Source: Ilumatobacteraceae bacterium
GTDB taxonomy: Bacteria; Actinomycetota; Acidimicrobiia; Acidimicrobiales; Ilumatobacteraceae
Reading direction: 5' to 3'
NCBI GenBank assembly: GCA_023262255.1
Contig: JALRBT010000005.1
Location: 1 to 45,088 of the forward strand
DNA: 45,088 nt
Made by a program: the position numbers and the translations under genes. The notes beneath the pieces are model-generated. The model saw only the letters and a program-made list of their open reading frames with translations. It did not search any database and had not been told where the DNA came from. Each line of letters begins with the position of its first letter. The stretch's first letter is position 1. Of the stretch, positions 7,831 through 15,228 are shown piece by piece.

Positions 7831-9216
7831 TGTGGCGTCGGGGATCCAATTGCCGTGGAAGCCGTTGGGAACTCGTACGGGGAGATGCACGACGGCGACG
7901 GGGTCGTCGGTAATGGCTTGCGCGTTAAAAATCGCCAGGTCCGAAGTGTCGGTCGCCGTATCGTGCCGGAGTGCAATGACGTATCCATCGTCCTCGTAAC
8001 CGCTGCCGGTCGACCCATTGTGTGACTCGCTCGACGACTGACGCGGTACGAACACCGGCTCTCCGTAGCCGTAACGCGGTTGATCGTTGCGTGCCACCAC
8101 GGTCCCCGCGTCGTGATCCACTTTGGTGAGCGTGTCTTGGGCGAACCCGGCCCCGATTCCGGCACAGTATCCAAACCGATAGCGCTGGCCAATGAGCGAC
8201 TCACGAATTCTCGGAAACTCCTGCGGTCGATCGCTGATCACGTTCTTCCGCGAGGTACCCGTATGCGGGTTGAGTCGCCAGCGAGTGAGCACGGGGTCAC
8301 CCTCGCTCGGTCCACGCTGCTCGCGATCGAACATGCGCGGATGTCGTGCGGCATCCAAGACCACTTCGTCACCGTCGTCGAATGCATTCATCGGGTGGAA
8401 GATGTAGCACGGGTCGATCGTCACCCACTTCACATCGTGGGCGGATCCATCGCGCGGCAGGAACCCGATTCGTGGTTCGTACGCGGGATCCCAGAAGTAC
8501 GGCAGACGGGCGCCTTTCATCGCTGCATCGAGATTGAACACGCACGGCAGGTCGAAGATCAGTACGTACCGTTCGGTGATTGCCAGATCGTGGATCATCG
8601 GTCCACCGGGAAGTGGAATGTCGACATGACGGCGAACACGACCGTCGACGCCAACCACCAGGTACTGCACTTGGTTGCCCCAGCCCCAGTAGTACGTCAT
8701 GACGTGCAGTTCGCCCGTGCGCGGGTCTCGCTTCGGATGGGCGGAGAACGCAAAGGGCAGTGTCCCGTCGAGACTCGAGACTCGAATCGTGTCCAGGTCG
8801 TACGACAATTCCACGGGCGGCGAACCTGCCTCGACGATTGCGAAGGTTCTTCCGGCGTGTCCGATCACGTTGGTGTTGGCGGGAAACGACGGGTGATCGG
8901 CAGGCCAGTCGCTCGGCGGCGGTGTTCCACCCTTGAGATCGCATACTTCCTTTGTGCGAACCCAACGGTTTCGGTACCACGTGGCACGTCCGGAATCCAG
9001 GCGGATACCGTGCACCATGCCGTGACCCGTGAACCAGTGGTACTTGGCCTCGTTGACAGTTCCTGCAGGATTCGGACCGTTGCGAAGATATCGGCCGGTG
9101 AGTTCGTGGGGAATGGTGCCGGTGACTCGCAGGTTCGTCGTCGTTACTTCCTCGTGAACGGGCGCCAAGTTGCCGGAAAGGAACGGATTCGGTGAGGTGC
9201 GATCGATGATGGTCAT
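7819..9216 (-). CDS. Carotenoid oxygenase family protein (apocarotenoid/stilbene cleavage dioxygenase)
   Basis: A 465-residue non-heme iron dioxygenase of the carotenoid cleavage family, which cuts a C=C bond of carotenoids, apocarotenoids or stilbenes. Near the N-terminus are GRYLRNGPNPAG and the WFTGHGMVHGIRL strand. The four iron-binding histidines expected of this seven-bladed propeller can be placed in AHPKRDPRTGE, MIHDLAITERY, FHPMNAFDDGD and, at the C-terminus, GFHGNWIPD. The open frame continues to 9351, but ATG 9216 has GAGG 6 nt upstream and begins at the family start, so it was preferred. The gene is divergent from an unknown gene at 9334. The exact substrate cannot be told. Confidence 0.92.
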   Translation of the reverse strand: MTIIDRTSPNPFLSGNLAPVHEEVTTTNLRVTGTIPHELTGRYLRNGPNPAGTVNEAKYHWFTGHGMVHGIRLDSGRATWYRNRWVRTKEVCDLKGGTPPPSDWPADHPSFPANTNVIGHAGRTFAIVEAGSPPVELSYDLDTIRVSSLDGTLPFAFSAHPKRDPRTGELHVMTYYWGWGNQVQYLVVGVDGRVRRHVDIPLPGGPMIHDLAITERYVLIFDLPCVFNLDAAMKGARLPYFWDPAYEPRIGFLPRDGSAHDVKWVTIDPCYIFHPMNAFDDGDEVVLDAARHPRMFDREQRGPSEGDPVLTRWRLNPHTGTSRKNVISDRPQEFPRIRESLIGQRYRFGYCAGIGAGFAQDTLTKVDHDAGTVVARNDQPRYGYGEPVFVPRQSSSESHNGSTGSGYEDDGYVIALRHDTATDTSDLAIFNAQAITDDPVAVVHLPVRVPNGFHGNWIPDATLGA

Positions 9217-9333
9217 TTGGGCCTCGCGTGGTGATGAACTGCCGAGGTCAGCATACGTAATCGCACCGACCGCGTTGCCGAGGAGTACTACGGTGATGCA
9301 CTGGAGGATCAAACGACCCGTGAGTGAGGAAAA

Positions 9334-9966
9334 ATGAATTCCGAGCCCCAACGACGCCTAATCGACAACATGCGTGGTGTTCGGTACGGCGAAGCTCTTC
9401 CCGTGTATCTGCGCGAGGACGGATTGCATGCCGAGGTGTACGGCACCCAGATGCTGAACGACTGCCCGCAACACCTGTGGGAGAAACTCGACGCGGCCGC
9501 AATCGCGGCAGAGCTGGGTGCGGTGTTCGTCAAACTTAATGGTCCACGCCGGTGGGTTCTGGACGGATTCGGAGTGAAGGTTGCACCGATGGAACCGGAG
9601 TTGCGGGAGTTCGGAGGCATCCAGTTTCGTCGCATAGCAATCGTGCCGCTCGGCGACAAACGCGGTGCTACTCCGTACACCGAGAACACGGTGAACAGGG
9701 GTGCGGTATTCTTCTGGGACGCCGGGAAACCGGTCTATGAACTCCTGAGCCCGGATGGCAAGGCGTACGTGATGCAAGCCTTATGCATGGGAGTGGATCC
9801 CACCATGGCAGAGGAATCCCTCGCATCCCTCGGAACCCGACTTGCACTGCCGAATGGTTGGGGGTATCGAACCCGAATGCTCAGCGAGGAGTTGGTGGTG
9901 GATACCACGAACTCCATGGCAACCGTGTTGCAGGACGAGTTCGAAAACTCCTACACGTTGCCGTGA
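9334..9966 (+). CDS. Conserved-looking hypothetical protein, 210 aa
   Basis: A soluble 210-residue protein that I do not recognise. It has no signal peptide or membrane segment and a mixed alpha/beta composition. Notable parts are the N-terminal MRGVRYGEALPVYL strand, KLNGPRRWVLDGFGVKV in the middle, ATPYTENTVNRGAVFFWDAG, and a C-terminal LGTRLALPNGWGYRTRMLSEEL. The ATG follows GAGGAAAA, a good Shine-Dalgarno. Codon use resembles its neighbours and the frame is intact, so it is a real gene. It is divergent from the carotenoid oxygenase (117 bp between starts), and its last 16 bp overlap the 3' end of the opposing DUF2855 gene. A role in apocarotenoid metabolism would be guesswork from position. 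Confidence 0.8.
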   Translation: MNSEPQRRLIDNMRGVRYGEALPVYLREDGLHAEVYGTQMLNDCPQHLWEKLDAAAIAAELGAVFVKLNGPRRWVLDGFGVKVAPMEPELREFGGIQFRRIAIVPLGDKRGATPYTENTVNRGAVFFWDAGKPVYELLSPDGKAYVMQALCMGVDPTMAEESLASLGTRLALPNGWGYRTRMLSEELVVDTTNSMATVLQDEFENSYTLP

Positions 9967-11012
9967 AACGTCACGACGTTGCCGACTGAAGGCTCGACGT
10001 CACCCGAGACGAGGGCGGAGTAGAGCGCGGAAATTTCGCTGTCACCGCTGCAGTGTTTCATCTCGAGCCACGAACCGGCGTCGCCGATGAACATCTGGAG
10101 TGATTCGGCGATGCGTTGGTTGAGCACCTCACGGCCCCATTCCTTGCCACGCTTGGCAAGCTGCGATGGCGCAAAGAAGAACTCCGGACGGGGTGGTGGA
10201 ATCGACACGTCACCGCGTGAGGCATCCCAGTGGGTCGCCCCGACGCTGCTGGAATAGCGCAGGTTCGTTCCAAGTCGCGTGTGGAGCTCTGCAACCACCC
10301 GGCGGTTTCCGGCCATGTCCACCACGATGCTCGGTGATTCGGGTCGTAGCGATTCGATCCGGTCGTACGCGAGCACATCGTGGTATTCACCAACTCCCTG
10401 CGTAAACGACACGTTTCGCTGCGAGGTGAGACCCACGACCCGTACGGATGACGTTCGCTGCACGCAGTGGGCGAGTGCAATCGCCGTCTTGCTCGAGGCA
10501 CTCGTAATGACGATGCGTTCGGCTGAGAAGTAGTCGTTCTCCTGCAGGAAGTCGTTGAGCAGGTACGACGTGAGAAAGAGACCTCGAAGTACCAGGGTGG
10601 CGTCGTCATTCGGAGAGGGATCCGCCGGGTCGAAGCTTCGATAGGCCATCGCGTGCTTCTCCCGCCACGCTGCGGAATCTATGAACCCACTACGTGCCGC
10701 CTGTGCGTGCACCACGTGGTGGTCGCCCAACGGAAAGAACCCGAAGTAGCGCCCACCAACGGGCACGTCGGAACATCGTGAATCGGTGACGACGCCGAAG
10801 CCCATGACCGGCAGGCGACCCCAGCCATCCTCGGCGGGGAAGAATCCCCAATAGTCGAGCATGTCGCCGCTGAGTGCATAGCTGACGTTGTTCGCCGTCA
10901 GTGCCGCGCGTTCGAGTCTCATCAGCACATGACCGTCCGTCAGCGTTGCCGGTGGTCGGCTATCTACGATTCGATGCTGTCGAATGTCGCGTCGAAGAAT
11001 TTCGAGGTGCAC
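9951..11012 (-). CDS. DUF2855 family protein
   Basis: A 353-residue protein matching the DUF2855 family, which is thought to share the medium-chain dehydrogenase architecture. The N-terminal half has the ERAALTANNVSYALSG and GWGRLPVMGFGVV segments resembling the GroES-like domain. The second half has a Rossmann-like VITSASSKTAIALAH segment near residue 170 and RVVGLTSQRN after it. No zinc-binding cysteines are apparent, so an alcohol dehydrogenase role is not implied; quinone or enoyl reductase chemistry is possible. The GTG start is 1 nt after the stop of the DUF1330-like gene, so the two form an operon. Its 3' end overlaps the opposing 210-aa gene by 16 bp. Confidence 0.82.
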   Translation of the reverse strand: MHLEILRRDIRQHRIVDSRPPATLTDGHVLMRLERAALTANNVSYALSGDMLDYWGFFPAEDGWGRLPVMGFGVVTDSRCSDVPVGGRYFGFFPLGDHHVVHAQAARSGFIDSAAWREKHAMAYRSFDPADPSPNDDATLVLRGLFLTSYLLNDFLQENDYFSAERIVITSASSKTAIALAHCVQRTSSVRVVGLTSQRNVSFTQGVGEYHDVLAYDRIESLRPESPSIVVDMAGNRRVVAELHTRLGTNLRYSSSVGATHWDASRGDVSIPPPRPEFFFAPSQLAKRGKEWGREVLNQRIAESLQMFIGDAGSWLEMKHCSGDSEISALYSALVSGDVEPSVGNVVTFHGNV

Positions 11013-11013
11013 G

Positions 11014-11730
11014 TCAGCCTTGGGTGATGGCGTCCATGGAGGCGCGAACGGTCATCACGTACATGTCGCCGTCAGGGGCAGTCGTGAGGGACTTTGCCAG
11101 TGATTCGGCGTCGCTGGCGGAGTTGACCGGAACGAACTGTACGGTGTCCCACGTTCGACCATCCCCGATGATCGTGCCCTCGGCAGCGAGGTTGGTTGCT
11201 CCGGGTAACGCGGCGAATGCAGAAGAACGATTCTCGGTTCGGCGAACCACCATCGCGACGAGCCGATCGTCGTCGGTCTTCGGTCGGCCACGCGAGTCGA
11301 GGGACGGATCCTCCGGTCGACAGCACACGATGATGGTGCGCTGCATGCCGGCTGCCTTATGTACGTGTTTTTTGCCGAAGTCCTTGCGCGCTTGCATGTC
11401 GATGAACGACTTTCGCGTGGCATAGCGAACGATGGCGATGCGATCCCAGTCCTCGGTTCCGACATGGTTGCCAACCACATCAGCAACGAACACGATGGTG
11501 GCGCCGATCTTGCCAAGGATTGAGGACGGGTTGTATCGATCGTCGGCTTCACGACCGCTGATCGGCTTGTCGACACCCGCATCGTCGGTGTATTGGGCAA
11601 CCTCGTGGTACTTCATGAGATTCACCATGTAGATGGGGCCGTCATCCTCCGGGGCTCGCGTGGCAAGGGCCATCGCATAGTCCTTATCTATGCGTCCGTA
11701 TTTGTGCTTCAGTCGTGGTGCCTCGTCCAT
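11014..11730 (-). CDS. Hypothetical protein with tandem DUF1330-like (dimeric alpha-beta barrel) halves
   Basis: A 238-residue soluble protein. The N-terminal PIYMVNLMKYHEVAQY segment near residue 32 and the DRIAIVRYATRKSFIDMQ segment near residue 97 are the characteristic strands of a DUF1330/EthD-like ferredoxin fold. A second set, DRLVAMVVRRTEN and TWDTVQFVPVNSASDAESLAKS, suggests an internal duplication. Proteins of this fold are small mono-oxygenases, isomerases or binding proteins; no catalytic residues can be named. ATG 11730 has AGAGG about 9 nt upstream and TACGCT, a -10-like hexamer, about 20 nt upstream. It is the first gene of an operon with the DUF2855 gene. Confidence 0.72.
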   Translation of the reverse strand: MDEAPRLKHKYGRIDKDYAMALATRAPEDDGPIYMVNLMKYHEVAQYTDDAGVDKPISGREADDRYNPSSILGKIGATIVFVADVVGNHVGTEDWDRIAIVRYATRKSFIDMQARKDFGKKHVHKAAGMQRTIIVCCRPEDPSLDSRGRPKTDDDRLVAMVVRRTENRSSAFAALPGATNLAAEGTIIGDGRTWDTVQFVPVNSASDAESLAKSLTTAPDGDMYVMTVRASMDAITQG

Positions 11731-11901
11731 GGGTGCCTACCTCTGCGGCGAGCGTAGTTGAGCCACCCATCCACGGCTTTGGTCGCGGCGCGGGATTGCG
11801 GATGCCACCCGCGGGAGTCCTCTTGCTACGGGACCATGTTGAAGGAAAACCCTGAGATACTGATAGGAGAAGTCGTTGCACATTCACGGTGACGACTACT
11901 G

Positions 11902-11978
11902 GCTCCCGTAGCTCAGTTGGATAGAGCGACGGTTTCCTAAACCGCAGGTCGCAGGTTCGATTCCTGCCGGGAGCGCCA
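11902..11978 (+). tRNA. tRNA-Arg (anticodon CCT)
   Basis: A 77-nt cloverleaf with the CCA end encoded. The acceptor stem is GCTCCCG/CGGGAGC, the D stem GCTC/GAGC, the anticodon loop TTCCTAA (anticodon CCT, reading AGG) and the T arm GCAGG-TTCGATT-CCTGC. The anticodon stem has four pairs plus an A-C mismatch at 27-43. It lies alone between the DUF1330-like gene and the HAD gene. The 170 bp upstream hold no recognisable gene. Confidence 0.95.
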
Positions 11979-12028
11979 GACATCACTCTGACGATGATTC
12001 GAGTGATGGGTTTGATGCGGTTGCGTGA

Positions 12029-12790
12029 TTATGAGGCAAGCAATGCGTCGGCGAATGCGCGCAAGGTGGGAAACTCCCAGTGTGGGGTCACCGGAGCTGC
12101 CGCGGGCGTTGCACCGGCAGCAGCCGTCGCAGTGGAAGTGCCGGCCGCAGCACGCTTCGATCCGTATCGATTGATCCACACGGTTTTGAGTCCGACGGCC
12201 TGGGCAGGAACGTGGTCGTGGTAGAGGCTCTGTGCCACATGGAGGTGCTGCTCGGGTGCGATTCCCATCGTGCGGACACGTTGCAAGAGCACATGAAAAT
12301 TGCTGAGGTCGGGCTTGTACGAACCGATGTCCTGTGCGGTGAGTATCGCATCGAACGTGACGCCAAGACGCGCATTGGATCCGGCGAAACTCGCGTTGTC
12401 AACGTTGGAGAGAATCACGAGTTTGCATTGGCGTTGTAGATCGACCAACGATTCGTGGCTGTCGTCGAATGCCGGCCACTTGGGCACCGACGATGCGAAT
12501 GCATGCGCGTCTCGCTCGCATCGTTCCGAGTCCGTCGAAGAATCTGGAAGGTTCAAGCTCGTGGCCATGCGTCGCCACGTCTCGGCGAGAATCACGGGGT
12601 AAGTCCACGATGGGTTTGCATCTTGAACGAGCGTTTCGTGTGATGCGAACAACGAAAGAATTTGTGATTCTGCTGGGTGGACACCGTGTGCTGCCGCGAG
12701 TTCATTTACTGTGTCCGTGATTCCCGATTCCCAGTCGATGAGCGTTCCATAACAATCAAAACTGAGAAGTCGAACATCGGTGAACTGCAT
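12029..12790 (-). CDS. HAD superfamily hydrolase (haloacid dehalogenase type II-like)
   Basis: A 253-residue HAD-fold hydrolase close to the L-2-haloacid dehalogenase group. Motif I is SFDCYGTLIDW with the nucleophilic aspartate near residue 10; motif II is VILSNVDN near residue 131; the motif III lysine and motif IV acidic residue fall around SYKPDLSNF and HVAQSLYHDHVPA. Unusually, about 24 residues rich in Ala, Thr and Pro are inserted after WINRYGSKR, just before the last helix (PHWEFPTLRAFADALL), where relatives have a short linker. The substrate could be a haloacid or a phosphate ester. A TAAACT hexamer lies 10 nt before the ATG. Confidence 0.88.
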   Translation of the reverse strand: MQFTDVRLLSFDCYGTLIDWESGITDTVNELAAAHGVHPAESQILSLFASHETLVQDANPSWTYPVILAETWRRMATSLNLPDSSTDSERCERDAHAFASSVPKWPAFDDSHESLVDLQRQCKLVILSNVDNASFAGSNARLGVTFDAILTAQDIGSYKPDLSNFHVLLQRVRTMGIAPEQHLHVAQSLYHDHVPAQAVGLKTVWINRYGSKRAAAGTSTATAAAGATPAAAPVTPHWEFPTLRAFADALLAS

Positions 12791-12945
12791 GGTCTCGTCG
12801 AGTTTATGTCACAGCCTCGTTACAAACGTTCGTCATCAGCGTGATTGTCGCACTCCGACAGTGGAGGTTCGGTACGGTTTCGTGCGTCAGGCGTCCCGAT
12901 GCTCTAAAGCGTGAGGCGTTCCGCTGCACAAAAGGAGAACCACGT

Positions 12946-14232
12946 ATGAAGCGAATCTTTCTGGTGAGCACGCTGCTCACGTCACTGATCGCCGTACAAG
13001 TCGGGACCGGCACCGCGTCGGCAAACGCACAAATTACTCCGGCAGCACAGTCGGTGAGCGGTGTCGTGGGCACGGCAATAACCGCCACCACCGCGTTCAC
13101 TTCAACCGGCATCAGCGGCACGAAGGTGTTCGTCATCAACCCGTCACTTCCGGGTGGACTGTCGATCAACACGGCGACCGGAGTGGTGTCGGGTACGCCC
13201 ACGGAGGCAAGCGTGGCTGCGAACTACACGGTGACCGCGTCCGACGGCACGACCTCCGCCACCGCAACCATCACCATCTCGATTTCCGGAACGGCCACGC
13301 TGACGCCCGGTACCCAAACCGTGACCGGTCGCGTTGGTTCGGCAATCACCGCCACGACCGCATATAGCGACACCGGGCTCGGGGCGAAGTACTTCTCGAT
13401 TACCCCGGCATTACCGGCAGGGCTCACGTTCAATTCTGCCACCGGAGTGCTTTCGGGGACGCCCACGGAGGCCAAGGCAGCCACCACGTACGTGGTAACC
13501 GCAGCCGATGGAACCAACTATGCGGTGGCAACGATGCGACTCACAATTGCCGCGGTTCCGGCAATGACCCCCGCCAGCCAGACGATCTCGGCGGTCGTCG
13601 GACGAGCGATTACCGCAACTTCTGCATTCACTGCCAGCACCGTGACGGGAACGAAGACGTTCTCCGTCTCGCCGGCGTTGCCGGCGGGTCTCACGATCAA
13701 CGCCTCCACGGGCGTGGTGTCGGGTACTCCGACGGCGGTGGCGACCCAAGCCACCCATGTGGTGACCGCAACCGATGGCACGAACTATGCCACGTCAAGC
13801 CTGACCGTGGTCGTCGCATCGGCCACCGCCGTGACGACCACCACCACGGCTCCGTCTGCAACCCAGGGCTGTGTGGCAGCCTCCATCGGTGGTCGACTTG
13901 CCAACACGATTGACGTCGCAAATTCTTCGTTGCCACTGAGTCAGTTCGCATGTTCGATGCGAATCGGTGTGCGACCGGCCAAGGCAGTCGTCGTTGCGAT
14001 CGCACATCAAGGCACCACCGCCAATCGTGCCGTGGCCCGATACTCGGTCGTGCTCAGCCGACAGAACGGCGGGTCGATAACGCGCTCGATCGCCATGGGT
14101 GCATCGGCGGGTGTCGTGCGAGCCAACTACAAGCGACTGATCTCCGGGACGTGGTTCGTCACCGTGGTCGCCCTGTCACCCGATGGCACCGCAGTCGGCA
14201 CGTATACGTCAGCAACCTTCCGTATCGGGTGA
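12946..14232 (+). CDS. Secreted protein with three Ig-like (He_PIG type) repeats
   Basis: A 428-residue exported protein. It begins with a signal peptide (MKRIFLVSTLLTSLIAVQ, then an ASANA cleavage region), followed by three repeats of about 80 residues. Each has a VVG(T/R)AITATTAF-like start, a SPALPAGLTINASTG-like core and VVSGTPT, the mark of putative Ig (He_PIG) domains. A Thr-rich linker (VTTTTTAPS) leads to an unclassified C-terminal domain of about 105 residues with two cysteines. No LPXTG signal is present. The ATG follows AAAGGAGAACCACGT, a strong ribosome site, so upstream in-frame starts from 12841 were rejected. It may act in surface adhesion or carbohydrate binding. Confidence 0.87.
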   Translation: MKRIFLVSTLLTSLIAVQVGTGTASANAQITPAAQSVSGVVGTAITATTAFTSTGISGTKVFVINPSLPGGLSINTATGVVSGTPTEASVAANYTVTASDGTTSATATITISISGTATLTPGTQTVTGRVGSAITATTAYSDTGLGAKYFSITPALPAGLTFNSATGVLSGTPTEAKAATTYVVTAADGTNYAVATMRLTIAAVPAMTPASQTISAVVGRAITATSAFTASTVTGTKTFSVSPALPAGLTINASTGVVSGTPTAVATQATHVVTATDGTNYATSSLTVVVASATAVTTTTTAPSATQGCVAASIGGRLANTIDVANSSLPLSQFACSMRIGVRPAKAVVVAIAHQGTTANRAVARYSVVLSRQNGGSITRSIAMGASAGVVRANYKRLISGTWFVTVVALSPDGTAVGTYTSATFRIG

Positions 14233-14236
14233 GAAA

Positions 14237-14686
14237 TCAGTGTCGCGTCCGTGAGCTTCCGGCATCGCGCCAATGAGTTAGGGCTGACTCGACCTCGTCG
14301 ATCGAGCGAGCCACCACGTTCAGCGAACATTGCATCATCAGATTGACCACTTCGAGACGGGCGGGAAATCGTGCGCGCCAGTCGGTGAACAATCCGATGC
14401 CGTACTTACCCGAGGCGAACGCATAGCCAAGTTCCCATGCGGTGCCATCGTCGGTGGTGATGCCATTCAAGTTGGCGACGATCACGTCGCATCGGTCGAT
14501 TGCGCCTTTGTCGTTGTCGAAGATCGTGCGCACGTTGTGCTCGGTCTTGGCCGGATTGTCACGGTGCGGGAGGAACGTGTCGAATCCGAGGGCCGCCACA
14601 CGGGCTTCGAGACCCTCGATGAACCAGCGTTCACCTTCGTCGAAGAGCGGTCCGGCAATGTAGGCGTACGGGCGATGGGTGTTCAC
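14237..14686 (-). CDS. Nucleoside 2-deoxyribosyltransferase-like protein
   Basis: A 149-residue protein of the nucleoside 2-deoxyribosyltransferase family, which moves or removes deoxyribose on bases or nucleotides. Motifs are YIAGPLF at the N-terminus, the DNDKGAIDRCDVIVANLNG stretch near residue 70 and DDGTAWELGYAFASGKYGIG, which holds the expected catalytic glutamate. The frame stays open to 14746, overlapping the Fur gene; the family begins just before YIAGPLF, so the start should be one of two adjacent GTG codons (14689 or 14686). A TAACCT hexamer 7 nt before GTG 14686 favours that one. Its 3' end converges on the Ig-repeat gene with 4 bp between stops. Confidence 0.8.
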   Translation of the reverse strand: MNTHRPYAYIAGPLFDEGERWFIEGLEARVAALGFDTFLPHRDNPAKTEHNVRTIFDNDKGAIDRCDVIVANLNGITTDDGTAWELGYAFASGKYGIGLFTDWRARFPARLEVVNLMMQCSLNVVARSIDEVESALTHWRDAGSSRTRH

Positions 14687-14724
14687 CACGTCGAGGTTAG
14701 GTGGAGTAGGTAATCGACAGCCAG

Positions 14725-15171
14725 CTAGCGCTTGCAACGCGCGCAAAGTCCGAGTGCATCGAGCCGATGACCCGAGACCGTGAACTTGGCCGCACGCGCG
14801 GCGTGCACGAGTGCGCTATCCAATGCCCGCTCGGTCGACGCGGTGACCACGAAGTCGTCGATGTCGCCGCAGCGAACGCAGATCAGGTGGTGGTGGTGAC
14901 CGATGAAGTCCTCGGTCAACTCGTATCGGGCATGGTCGTCGTTGCCCGACACCTTGTGGATGACTTCCATCTGCTCCAGGTCGGCCAAGTTGCGGTACAT
15001 CGAGCTCTGGGTGAGGCGCGGGCGTTTCTTCAACAACTCGGGCACGCTGGCTGGACGTCCATGTTGCAGGAGTAGATCGACCAATTGTCGGCGACCAGCG
15101 GTGTATTTGAGGCCCGACTCGTGAAGTCGCTGTGCCACCTGGTGGTGGACGGAGTCATCGCGCGCCTTCAT
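14725..15171 (-). CDS. Fur family metal-responsive transcriptional regulator
   Basis: A 148-residue repressor of the Fur/Zur/PerR family. The winged-helix DNA-binding domain covers roughly residues 10-80 (TAGRRQLVDLL, then TQSSMYRNLADLEQMEVIHKV). The dimerisation domain has HHHHLICVRCG with four histidines (92-95) and C98/C101, and the C-terminus has C143/C146, giving two CxxC pairs for structural zinc. Whether it senses iron, zinc or peroxide cannot be decided. The frame runs far upstream, but ATG 15171 fits the family N-terminus and has TACGCT 7 nt before it. It is divergent from the epimerase-like gene and close behind the deoxyribosyltransferase start. Confidence 0.92.
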   Translation of the reverse strand: MKARDDSVHHQVAQRLHESGLKYTAGRRQLVDLLLQHGRPASVPELLKKRPRLTQSSMYRNLADLEQMEVIHKVSGNDDHARYELTEDFIGHHHHLICVRCGDIDDFVVTASTERALDSALVHAARAAKFTVSGHRLDALGLCARCKR

Positions 15172-15178
15172 CGTGACG

Positions 15179-15221
15179 AGCGTACTCAAGCATGCGATTG
15201 GTGAGTCCTTTCGCATAGCGT
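15179..15221. promoter_or_regulatory. Divergent pair of leaderless -10 elements (Fur gene and epimerase-like gene)
   Basis: On the minus strand TACGCT (15179-15184) lies 7 nt before the Fur ATG at 15171. On the plus strand TAGCGT (15216-15221) lies 7 nt before ATG 15229. The 57-bp spacer therefore carries two outward-facing leaderless -10 elements, close enough for one bound repressor to affect both. No clear Fur box palindrome was recognised between them. Confidence 0.5.
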
Positions 15222-15228
15222 CACACCC

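Noticed and set aside
11684-11986. 100-residue minus-strand frame ending in a GRNRTCDLRFRKPSLYPTEL-like sequence
   Set aside because: It is the antisense translation of the tRNA-Arg gene plus flanks; this peptide is a well-known artefact of annotating tRNA antisense strands.
12946-13850. Possible CRISPR-like or tandem DNA repeat
   Set aside because: The periodicity is at protein level (three Ig-like domains of about 80 residues) with diverged DNA, inside a continuous reading frame.
15185-15215. Fur box between the Fur gene and the epimerase-like gene
   Set aside because: I looked for an AT-rich inverted repeat of the usual type and found none; autoregulation remains possible but is not visible.
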